Below, one piece after another: positions 44,930 through 55,099 of a stretch of 64,000 nucleotides of DNA. How positions within the stretch are numbered: the first letter of the stretch is position 1; the number at the start of each line of letters is the position of its first letter. The notes below the pieces were generated by a model. That model was not told where the DNA came from. It was given only the letters and a program-made list of their open reading frames with translations, and ran no database searches. The stretch spans positions 31,396,708 through 31,460,707 of the forward strand of contig CM040127.1 in the NCBI GenBank assembly GCA_022559845.1, in the 5' to 3' direction. The translations under genes were made by a program, and so were the position numbers. This stretch comes from Amorphophallus konjac. Its lineage: Eukaryota; Streptophyta; Magnoliopsida; Alismatales; Araceae.

Positions 44930-45310
44930 TGGGCCTCAACCGGCCGCCCTTTTGAGCCCCAACCGGCCGCCCCCTATGACTTCAATCGGCAGCACATACA
45001 AGCCCCCCATACGACAGCATGGCGAGTGATGAACCGGCAGCCCCTTTGCCCCTCATCCGGCAACAGCCCAACGCCTCCTCCGGCAGCGCTCAAGCTGTTG
45101 AAACGGCAGCCATGCCCCATCCGGCAGCATCCTCAGCTGCCCCATCCGGCAGTAGGCCGTTGCCTCATCCGGCAGCGCATTTAATGCGCAAAGGGCAGCC
45201 CTCTCCCAGCCCATCTGGCAGCGAGAGGAAGCTTATCCGGCAACGACGGAATGCTTCGTCTGACGGCGCCTGGAGGTCCAGCCAGCAATGATTGAAGCCC
45301 CATCCGGCAG
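44930..45310. repeat. Array of CATCCGGCAGC motifs
   Basis: About fifteen copies of (c)atccggcagc or aaccggcagcc with spacers of 10-35 bases, ending about 40 bases before the putative promoter. Confidence 0.82.
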
Positions 45311-46224
45311 TGTAAGGGAGGCCCTTCACGTCTGCCCCCCTACACCCCTATGTAAAGGGCTGGAGAGAAAAGAAAAGGAAGGACGAAGGCAAGGGAGACA
45401 AAAAAAGAACGAGCATCCATACAACGAAGAAAAGAGATGAAGCAGCAGAGCGCAGGAAAGGGAGGAAAAGAGAGAAGAGAGGAGAGAGAGGTGAGGAAGG
45501 GGGGAGGAGGAGCCAGTGCTCCATTTCTTCCCCCCTCGTATTTTCTATTTATATTTCTTCTCATGTAGTTGTTTTGATTCCTTCTTTTCACTGCGATCAA
45601 TGAATGAGGATAATAAACCCCCGTGAATGGTTCTACGTTTGCACCATTTGTCTTTCTCTTGATTCCTCTTTGATTATTGTTTCTTTGGTTTCACTTTATT
45701 TTCTTCTTACCATAGTCCATTATCTAGCGAGAATGAAATATGGAGGGTGAGCCGGGGAGGGAGACGCATATATCTCAAAAGGGGAGGCTTAGGCTTGGGG
45801 TTTATCCCATACGGTGGATATGATCCCGAACGAAAAGCCGACTTGAATTGTTTCTCAGGGGTCCTCTTTGTGCCGTATTAATGTGTGCCTCTTTTGAACC
45901 CGTGTCGAGGGCCTTCACACCCCCGATATCAATCGCCATTGGTAGGGAAATTCAGTAGCAAACTCGGCCTTAACACCCGCCTACTCCATTTCCCTCGTGG
46001 CTTCCCATGGCAAGGCTCCACGACGATATTTCCGATGCTGTATTTCTTTTGGTTTTCTACGAGGTGTGATCTGGCAACATCCCATCCCCTTCGCCTCTTC
46101 CTCTACCGAATAGGCCAGTGCTTCACAGGCACTTGGCAACGCCAATTGCTGCCCCAGACATACGGCGGTTTGCCTTACGCATTGCCTCGTTTGTTCGCCT
46201 TTCCGGCAAGTTGTATTAGAGCCT

Positions 46225-46530
46225 GGGGATCCAGCGCCCCTTAGCCGCTGCCTATTCGGCGATCCGGCGCCTCCCCCTAACTAATAATCCAACCCCCCAG
46301 ATTGCCTCTCCACCGGATGGACCACCCCCTCCTTTAACACCTTGATCTCATGGTGGATCTGGCGCCCCTCGATAGCTCTCCTCATAGGGTAATCCGACAG
46401 CCCTTAGCCATATCCCCCTTGAGCGATCTGGCGCCCCCCTCGACACCCTAACCGACAGGCTCCTCAAACCCCATCCGACAGCCTTCTATCTGATACGGCA
46501 GCTCCATTTGCCCTCCAACAGAGTGATCCG
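46225..46530. repeat. Second array of GATCCGACAGCC / GATCTGGCGCCCC motifs
   Basis: About ten copies related to the motif at 44930-45310, spaced about 25-35 bases. Confidence 0.75.
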
Positions 46531-46789
46531 ACAGCCCCATTAATGGTGGGCTTTCACTTCCTTTGATCCAATCGCAACCCTACATTCCTTAACTCGCATA
46601 TTGGGCGATTCCAAGCCTTTAGTAGGCTGGCCCTGTCGATGGATTTAGCACCGTGGATCGCTGTGAGTGTTGTTGCTCTGGGCGCACCCTAACAATTGAG
46701 GGACCATCTTGGATCTACGTGGATGGGTACCTGTTTCACACCCCTCCCAAAATATCTCGGGTCTAGGGGAGGTGCTGTCGAAATTTCAC

Positions 46790-47490
46790 TAACCCTTAAG
46801 CTAATAAATAAAAGGAATAAACAAAAACAATAATAACAATAACAGTAATGACAAAAATGAAAGAAATGGCAAACCAATTTATTAAAAAAAGGGAAAATGC
46901 ACAACAAAACCAAACAAGAAAAAGGAGAGAGGACATAAGAAGGGAGGAAAACTACAATAATAAAAAAAGAAAAAATAATAAATAAAATGAATAAATTAAA
47001 TAAATAAAAAAGAGGAAGAAAAGTATACATGTATTTAACAGATTGAAACAAAAAAAAAGAAAACAAGAAAGGAGGGCGGGGGGGGGTCGGTCGACCTGCC
47101 ATGCGGCTAGGCCGACTGGCTTGTAGCACCTGTCGATCGAAGCATGCTGCCGGTCGACTGATCTGAGTCTAAACCGTGGGTTTTGCTCCATGAGCGTCCC
47201 GGACACCTCCGTTGACTTGGATTCACGATTCTAAGTGTTTGTAGATGACAAAACAACAATAATAACGAAAGTAATAATAATAAAAAGGGAAAGGCTATAA
47301 TAATAATAATAATAATAACAGCGCATGCTTCAAAGTCAAAACAATAAGAAGTATGGTGAACCAAAACAATAAGAAAACATCAAAGCAAAAAGAAAATGTG
47401 CAAATAATAAATTGTGTGATAAAACTAGAACAAAACAATAATATATGATCAGATCGAAACAAAAAAAAGGATAACAAAAATTAACAATGT
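46790..47490. repeat. AT-rich simple-sequence region with (AAT)n
   Basis: aataataataataataataac at 47300 and many aaacaataat variants; the GC island at 47085-47165 holds GGTCGACC-type palindromes. No coding. Confidence 0.7.
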
Positions 47491-48065
47491 TTGCTCCGGA
47501 GCCCCATCCCCTAGATCCTAAGCAAAGGGAATACAAATGATGCCTATGGTAGGTCAAGGTCGGGTCTCCGGGATCACCCCGTCATAGTCGGAATCTGACC
47601 TTGCTGTAGGCCAACAATCTTTCGGATTTGATCTGTCTCTACTTGTCTTTATCTCGTTTTCCTCATCGCCAAACATTAAATTATGCCGCACATCCGACAA
47701 ACATTTATTCAAAAGAATCGCTCACGACATTGTCGTGTCTTCGGTCCGGAATGGCTCCCGAATAAAAGAATAAAGAAAATGAATAACGAATGAATGAGAT
47801 GGTTCGAGCCTCTTTGCCTCTGGCACGGAGTGTCTCGTCGTACTTAATTTTTTTAAAAATCATTTCTTCTCTTTTATTAATTTGAATCTCAGGCTATAGG
47901 GTCCTTCTTTCTGACGACTAATCAAGGGTTTTCTCCCATTCGGGGAGATGTAGTTAACGCCGTGACCCTTATGGTACGGCGAGTTTTCAGTCCGGACCCG
48001 ATACCCACTATCGTCTGATCAGTCAGACGGCGCGCACTAGCGACTCCAAGCCACTTCGGTCTTTG

Positions 48066-48070
48066 GAGTC
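48066..48070. other. TSD GAGTC (left); partner at 51555-51559
   Basis: GAGTC on both sides of the solo LTR 48071-51554. Confidence 0.92.
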
Positions 48071-48689
48071 TATTTACACGCGGAATTTTATCGGACATCC
48101 GATTTCGCTGGATGGCGTATATTTGGGCATATTTGTTAATTCCGCGCTTTTGGGTTTATCAGACGATTTAGGGTTCGTGTACATGACTTTTCCCCACCAA
48201 CCGGAGTCGGTGTTAATAGACATCGGTACAAGTCCGAACACCTTTGATTAACTGTCAAAGAACGCCTTTTGCCTCTATTCGTTGTGACATAAATGATCTT
48301 GACGATCACCCATTACGGGTACATACTCTTGCAAAGGAATTTGGAGACTTCATTTCTTGAACATAAATAATTGGGATTACAATCGGTTCTTCAGGATCTT
48401 CACATATGATCCCGATTGTGTAATCGGGTCTTCTGGATTACATCTGGTCGCAACCAAAGCCTTTGAATTTACTTCAATCTGCATTTGGATATTTGATTTT
48501 GCTTTCGTCCTGATCGGGTCATTAAATTTACTCTTGTCCCCTGATCAGACGGTTGGACTTGAATTTCGTCAGGATCGGACCATTGGATCGCCAAGATGAT
48601 CACTGCCGGTCCGTCGGAATTGCTTCATGGCCATAATCACTCTTTTGATTGTAATTGGACTCTTAAGTTGCCTTGGTGTCCATAAAGGA

Positions 48690-49560
48690 CATTCCCGCCT
48701 GAGGCAGGGTATATTTGTGGTTTTCCCTCCATCAGGGTATTTTTGCAGTTTTCCCCAAACTTTGGGATGTTCTTGTAATTTCTTACTTTCTTGGAGATAG
48801 TCTCGTCATGCCTTGGCTTGTTAGACATATCTGTCATTTCTTAACTTTTCGGCATATATTTGACATTTCTTGATTTCTCGGAGATAACCCCGTCATGCGA
48901 CTTCTTGGACATTCTTGTCATTCTGACTTTTTGGCATATATTTGACATTTCTTGACTTCTCGGAGATAGTCCTGTCACTTCTTGACTTCTCAGGCATATC
49001 TGCCATTTTGACTTCTCGGAGATAACCCCGTCACTTCTTGACTTCTTGGGTATTCTGAGTATGAATTTTCTTGACTTCTCAGGGTTTATTTGTAATTTCA
49101 TCAATTTCTGAGTTTCTAGACATAATAGCCCTTGGCCATGAAAAAGATACATGGATTTGGATGATTAGCCATAAGCCGAACTCAGGGGAGCGCATACCGC
49201 TTCAGAGAAGGGGCGTGGTCCCGCTCCACCGAGTCGTGCAAACGGTGTAAACCAGAATGAGGATATTTTGGTAATTTTGAGACTCCACCCATGGGGGTAT
49301 TTCTACAATTTCCCCACAATCAGGGGTGTGTTTCTATAATTTTCCCGCCATTGGGGGTATTTCTGTAATGTTCCCACTATCGGGGGCATTTCTGTAATCT
49401 CCTGACCCTCGAGGGTATTTCTGTAATTTTCCCGCCATCGGGGTATTTCTATAATTTTCTACCCGCTGGGGGTATTTCTGTAATTTTTTCACAATCAGAG
49501 AATATTTCTGTAATTTTCTGACTATCGAGCCTTGAACATTTGTAAGACTTGCAATTTTAG
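48690..49560. repeat. T-rich array: gggggtatttctgtaattttcccgccatc
   Basis: More than twenty copies in two blocks: 48700-49090 (ttcttgacttctcggagat type) and 49260-49560 (ggggtatttctgtaattttcc type, about 28-32 bases). Confidence 0.82.
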
Positions 49561-50460
49561 TTTGTAACCATCTTCGTTCCACCTGTGGATGATTTCAAAG
49601 GCTTTGGATGATTTCAATTGCAATAAGCATAAGGTCATTCCAATGATTTCCAAGTGTAATAATGCGAGTCCATTCTGAGCTCATTTGTCCATGGAAACAA
49701 GTCCATAGCCATTTCAATGATTTCAAATGCGATAATGCAAGAAGTTCTGTACAGCTTCAACATTGCATAATTTTCCTTGGCATCTATGCAAAACATTTCT
49801 GTAATGTTTCATTGCATTTCTGTAACAGCATTTCTGCATTTCTGTAATGTTTCATTGCATTTCTGCATATGGGCATCTTTGTTGATTATTTGTGTTGATG
49901 GCATTTCTGAGTATTGCATTTTTTCATCTTTGTTGATTATTTGTGTTGATGACATTGTGATCTGAGCATTGCATTTCTGATCTGGCATTTCTGATATGAG
50001 CATTGCATAAACATGCCATTTCTTGCATTTCTGCTTTGTTGTTGAAACTTGTTGAATGTCTCACAACATTTGTTGTGTTGTTATTGAAACTTGTTGCATT
50101 TCTGTAGTGTCTTGCATTTCTGTTAGTGTCTCGCATTTCTGTTAGTGTCTCACAGCATGGCAGAAAAGCATGGCATTTCTCTGCACTTCTCTGTACTTTT
50201 CTCAGCATGAAACTTGTTGCGTTTTTGTAATATTTGTTGCACTTTTATGTAATTTGGCATTTATGCACCTCTGCACCTTTCTGTAATGTTGTATTTCTGT
50301 AATGTCTCACAACATAAGACTTGTTGCTACACTTTTCTATTTCTATAATGTTTTCACTACATGAAACTTGTTTCTGTAATGTTTTTAGAGCATCAAACTT
50401 TTCTGTAATGTTTTCGCATCACATCATCATCACATCATCATGTTTTCACATGGCATCGCA
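49560..50460. repeat. Array of gcatttctgtaatgtttc motifs
   Basis: Irregular tandem copies of gcatttctg, ttctgtaatgt and gaaacttgttgc; two identical 39-base-scale blocks around tttgttgattatttgtgttg at 49878 and 49928. Confidence 0.8.
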
Positions 50461-50974
50461 TCACATCTGCACTGCATAATATTGTTGGCCATGTGGGTGA
50501 AAAAGTCTCTTAGGCTCACCATTCCTAAAGGAGGTGACCGGATCCCCCAGGGGGGCCTTTTTTGTGGTGACCATACCACTTTCACATGCTAACATGGCAA
50601 CTTCCCAAAAAAAACAACTCCTTCCTCTGTTGCTTTCACGGGACTGTTGCCTCTTGCTGTAGCTTGGCCCTCCTGGGATTGCAGTGCACAGCAGCTGTGG
50701 TGACCACAAGTTTGCTGCACTGCTGCTTGGGCCTACTCTTCAAAAAAAACTATGCTGTGCGCTGCTGCTTTCGTGGGCCTCTGCTCCCGCACTTGCTGCT
50801 CCCTTTTTTTTGCACTTTCTGTCCTCTCCATTTTATAGTGGTTGGAGGTGGGCCGGAGGACCTCCTTTTTCTTCTCCTCCGGTGGAATCCCAAGGGGCAA
50901 GCCCCTTCATCTTCTCCTCCTCCCACTCTCTTCCTCTTCCTCTTTAGTTGTTTTTTTCTAACAGCCGCATGGGC

Positions 50975-51235
50975 CATGGGCGGAGGCAAGCCTCCTCCGG
51001 CCTGCTACATGGGCGGAGGGCCTCCCCTCCGGCCTGGCAGGACCGGAGGCCCCCTCCTCCGGCCTGGCAGGTCCGGAGGAGGCTCTCCTTCGGCCTGCTA
51101 GCAGGCGGAGGGGCCCCTCCGGCCTGTGTACAGGGCAGAGGGCCTCCCTCCGGCCTGCCCAGGGCGGAGGAGAGCTCCTCCGGTCTGTTGGCAGGGCGGA
51201 GGGCCCCTCCGGCCTGCGCACAGGTCTTGAGGGGG
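50975..51235. repeat. Array of CTCCGGCCTG motifs before TATA
   Basis: About eight copies of gcggagg(gc)cccctccggcctg(c/g), about 30-38 bases each, each with an internal CGGAGG/CCTCCG palindrome; ends about 20 bases before the TATA box. Confidence 0.85.
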
Positions 51236-51254
51236 GGTTATTTGGCTTTTCTCC

Positions 51255-51261
51255 TATAAAA
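51255..51261 (+). promoter_or_regulatory. TATA box of the solo LTR 48071-51554
   Basis: tcctTATAAAAagggctcc-type box (ctcctataaaaagg) directly after the GC-rich array. Confidence 0.6.
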
Positions 51262-51675
51262 AGGGCTCCGTACAGATTAGAAAATTGTATCTTTCAGCAG
51301 TGGAGCTTTTTTTCTTCTTCACTTTGGCTTGTAGGAGAATCTGTGCCTTGGGTTTTCTTGAACATGTGGGTGATAACACACCCCACAACCTCCACATATG
51401 TATTTTCTATACTCTTAATCAGAAGGATTCATTTTTTTTCTTCTTCAGAAATATTTCCACATATATGTTTCCCCTACACTTAAACATATGCATATTTTCC
51501 TTTTAGAATTGTCCAAAAATCTGAAACTTATAAAAATATTTTACGGGGTCAACAGAGTCCGAATAAACTCACTTTGTGACAGGCACGCCTACGCACCAAA
51601 TAAACCCAAATAAAATGAACGAACAAAATAAATGAAACAAACTATAATAAAATAAAATCGTGTTCCCACAAATGC

Positions 51676-52672
51676 CCACCATGCGGGAGTCAAAATGAAA
51701 AACATTACACGCTTAAGGGATTCTATTGGCCAACCATGTTTGCCGATTGTAATCAATATGCTCGTACATGCCACCAATACCAAGCCTTCGACCCTCTGCC
51801 TAGAAGACCACCCGCTTCACTACATCTTACAGGCCCTACCTGGTTATTTTGCGGAATGGGGAATGGACATCATGGGACCCTTCCCGACGTCTTTCAAGAG
51901 CCAAAAATTCATCTTGGCCGCAACAGATTACTTCTCTAGATGGTTGGAAGCTATGCCACTCCGGGAGGTGACATGCAAAGTTGTCGCATGTTTCGTCAAA
52001 CATCACATAATATATATGTTTGGCACCCTTAGCCAGATCATGTCAGACAATGGCACCCCATTCAGAAACAGGAGCGTATATCAACTTGTAGCCAAAGTTC
52101 ATATTGACTGGAGGACATCGACAGTCTATCACTCCCAAGCCAACGGTCTGGTCGAAGCTTTCAATAAAACTTTTTGCAAGTTCCTGGCCAAGATAGTTGG
52201 CGGTCGCAAGAGAGATTATAGGACCATCTACAAGACTCCTATCGAGTGTTCACCCTTTTTTCTGGTTTATGGGGCAGAGGCCATGATACTCATCGAAATT
52301 GAAATGGCATCTTGTAGAGTCGCAGTACATACCGGCTTGCAAAGTCAAGAACAAACTGAAATGGAAAGAAGACTTGAAGAACTTATCAATCTGGAAGGGA
52401 AAAGATTGGAAACTTATAAACACCTACAAGCATACCAAGCCCGCATGACATGAGTTTATGGCAAGCTTGTAAAAGAAAAAGTGTTCAAGAAAGGCGACCT
52501 CGTCGTGATTAAAGAAAAAGAAGTGATGGCAGACATGTCTAGCGGAAAGCTTCTCCCAAACTGGCATGGATGCTATGTCATCCAAAAAGGATATAAGGGT
52601 GACGCATATACAGTTGTGGACTCTAAGGGGAATAGGGAAGTCTTTTCCCTCTCCTTAGTGGCAAGCACATGA
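51676..52672 (+). pseudogene. Integrase of the Tat-like element, main part
   Basis: HHAG continues the zinc domain; GFYWPTMFADCNQYARTCHQ then has Tyr in place of the last Cys of HHCC. After a frameshift near 51830 the frame 51695-52453 gives the core: WGMDIMGPFP (first Asp), MSDNGTPF (second Asp) and NGLVEAFNK (Glu), so the DDE triad is kept. The C-terminal part at 52481-52672 (KKGDLVVIKEKEV, LLPNWHGCYVIQKGYKGDAY) lies behind a TGA at 52451-52453. A dead integrase; no chromodomain, as expected for Tat. Confidence 0.9.
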
Positions 52673-52679
52673 AGCTATA

Positions 52680-53460
52680 TTACGCTCCTAAACATGAGTT
52701 TGTGCAAAATTCACGATTGATGGATCCTCCTTTCGGCAATACATAAATAAGAAAATGGGGCTTAAAATAGAGGTGCTCCAACGGACTTAGCCATTCCCAT
52801 CATAAGGATGTTTTAGGGCAAAAGGGCTTAAAACCCGGCTGAGGTGAAAACCTGAAAGGGCGCCTCAAGCAAAAGTGGGAAATCCCTCGACGTGAAAACT
52901 TGCAAAGGCGCGTCGGAAAATGCTAAAGGGGGCCAGCTTCGGTGAAAACCTGAAAGGGCGCAAGAGTTGGTAATGTGAAAAAAAAATCGTTCCCGTCAAT
53001 CATTTTAAGACATCACACTGATCATCTTTGGTTCAAATGACTTTGTCCCACAACGGCAAATACGTCTCCAAATTACAACTTTCAAAACATCTAAGTCTCA
53101 ACCTATACTTTGTCTCAAACCACAAAGGTCGGCCAAATGTCAAACCCAAACTCTAATCCTTGGCTTCAAACCGCAAAGATCAACCACCTAAATCCCCAAA
53201 ATCCCAAATCTCCGGCGTCAAACCACAAAGGTCGGCCACCACCAAATTTCCAGAATCTTAAATCTTGGCTTCAAACTACAAAAGTCAGCCACTGCAATCC
53301 CTAAAAAAATTCTAGATCCTTGGCATCAAACCGCAAAGGTTTGCCACCTCAAATCCTCAAATCCTTGGCTCCAAACCATGAAGGTCGGCCATTCCAACTA
53401 TGAAATTCCAAAGTCACGCTTCAAGCCACAAAGGGCAGTCAGATCCCCTAACCTCTGGCC
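52680..53460 (+). repeat. 3' untranslated repeats of the Tat-like element
   Basis: 52757-52985 has three copies of gtgaaaacctgaaagggcgc-type text and recurs at 59016-59238. 53110-53440 is an irregular tandem array of tggcttcaaaccacaaaggtcggccac, about 50-70 bases, five to six copies. Tandem repeats between integrase and 3' LTR are common in Tat elements. Confidence 0.75.
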
Positions 53461-53468
53461 CTAATCCC
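53461..53468. other. 8-bp TSD CTAATCCC (left of hAT-B); partner at 58920-58927
   Basis: CTAATCCC on both sides of the element 53469-58919. Confidence 0.93.
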
Positions 53469-54029
53469 CATAGTTGGCAGTTTCGGCCGAAACTGAAACG
53501 TTTCGGCCGAAACGTTTCGGTTTAGGCCATACCCGATACGAAAATCATCGAGTTTACTGTGCAGGTCCGAAACTTAAAACAGATATCGGTTTCGGCCGAA
53601 ACTCACGTGAACCCCCCCTATTTCGGCCGAAACCCATTTTTCTCCCCCCCGAAACCCCATCCCACGGCCAAAACGGCCGAAACCAGTCGCCTGCTGCGAA
53701 CGCCTGCTGCTGCTGCCACCTGCTGCTGCTGCGACCTGCTGGCTGCTACTGCGAGCTGTTGCTGCGAGCTGCTGCGAGCTGCGGCGTGCTGCTGCTGCCT
53801 GCTGCGAGCTGCTGCTGCTGCGAGCTGCTGCTGCCGCGCGACCAAGGGCCAAGGGCCGGCTGCTGCCTGCTGCCCTGCTGGAAGTAACTGCTGTGCCTGC
53901 TGGAGGTGGACAGGGAGAGGCCGAGAGGGAGCCTTGCTGCGCACACCGGCGGCCAACACAACATCAAGGGTTTGATAGATTTTGTTTGAGGTTAATTTCA
54001 TTGGGTTAATTTAGGGTTTGATTGTTTTG

Positions 54030-55040
54030 TTGTGTTATTTTGGTTGGGTTAAAAATTTGGGGTGAGCAAGCCTTGCTTATTAAATTTCTTCCAAGGGTGA
54101 TTAAAGCCTTAAGGGTTAATTGCTAATTAAACCCTAATCGATTTATAAAAATTGGGGCTTTTGTCTATTTTGATTTGCTTAAGTTCAATTGAACTTAAAT
54201 TAAACTTCATTGAGGATTTTGGGGTGGGATCATGTGGGTCATAGATTTTTTACAAGGGTGATTAAGGGTTTGTTGCTAATTAAGCCCTAATTAGGTCATA
54301 GAAATTGGGGCTTTTGTCTATTTTGATTTGCTTAGGCTCAATTGAAGTTAAAATAAGCTTCATTGAACATTTTGGGGTGGGAGCATGCGGGTAATTATTT
54401 TTTTACAATGGTGATTAAGGGTTTATTGCTAATTAAGCTCTAATTAGGTCATAGAAATTGAGGCTTTTGTCTATTTTGATTTGCTTAGGCTCAATTGAAG
54501 TTAAAATAAGCTTCATTGAACATTTTGGGGTGGGAGCATGCGGGTAATTATTTTTTTACAAGGGTGATTAAGGGTTTATTGCTAATTAAGCCCTAATTAG
54601 GTCATAGAAATTGGGGCTTTTGTCTATTTTGATTTGCTTAGGCTCAATTGAAGTTAAAATAAGCTTCATTGAACATTTTGGGGTGGGAGCATGCGGGTAA
54701 TTTTTTTCCCAACGGTGATTAAGGGTTAATTGCTAATTAAGCCCTAATTAGGTCATAGAAATTGAGACTTTTGTCTATTTTGATTTGCTTAGGCTCAATT
54801 GAAGTTAAAATAAGCTTCATTGAACATTTTGGGGTGGGAGCATGCGGGTAATTATTTTTCCCCAAGGGTGATTAAGGGTTAATTACTAATTAAGTCCTAA
54901 TTAGGTCATAGAAATTGGGGCTTTTGTCTATTTTGATTTGCTTAGGCTCAATTGAAGTTAAAATAAGCTTCATTGAACATTTTGGGGTGGGAGCATGCGG
55001 GTAATTATTTTTTCCCAAGGGTGATTGATAATTAAGCCGT
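54030..55040. repeat. 153-bp tandem repeat array in the 5' intron region of hAT-B
   Basis: The phrase ggtcatagaaattg recurs at 54294, 54447, 54600, 54751 and 54904 (period 153, once 151), with a diverged unit before it near 54137. hAT-A has about one unit at the same place (40200-40340). Confidence 0.93.
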
Positions 55041-55099
55041 AATTTTTTCAATGTACTTACAACTATACTATTTTTCTTTGACTGTCTTAATACAGTATC

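Larger units (their letters stand above)
48071..51554 (+). mobile_element. Solo LTR (3484 bp) of a Tat-type family, nested in another solo LTR
   Basis: Starts TATTTACACGCGG (expected TG now TA) and ends ACGGGGTCAACA, with perfect TSDs. Order: shared U3 phrase ggagtcggtgttaatag (about 48201), GATC-rich part, T-rich array (48690-49560), gcatttctg array (49560-50460), GC-rich CTCCGGCCTG array (50975-51235), TATA box at 51255-51261, leader and U5. Apparent frames across the arrays (for example 50586-51101) are repeat by-products. Confidence 0.92.
44390..51670 (+). mobile_element. Solo LTR in integrase, itself hosting the solo LTR 48071-51554
   Basis: Starts TGTTGACATGC and ends TGTTCCCACA; about 3.79 kb after removing the inner LTR. 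Contents: two to three diverged tandem units of about 165-185 bases (44440-44830), an ATCCGGCAGC array (44930-45310), a possible promoter with TATA-like tatgtaaag near 45348, a purine-rich leader, and a second array of related ATCCGACAGC/ATCTGGCGCC motifs (46225-46530). AT-rich simple-repeat sequence follows (46790-47490, including an (AAT)n run near 47300), then about 500 bases of unrecognised sequence to 48065. No protein gene is supported. Confidence 0.75.

Noticed and set aside
50586..51259. 171-codon frame and its opposite-strand shadows
   Set aside because: They cross the LTR U3, array and leader without conserved features.
53110..53440. Repeat-spacer pattern resembling a CRISPR array
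   Set aside because: Repeats are irregular, the spacers are related to each other, and the context is a plant retroelement 3' region.
53474..54001. Ala/Gln/Cys-rich frames
   Set aside because: Generated by the CTG/CAG-rich stretch of hAT-B; counterpart frames in hAT-A are not conserved.
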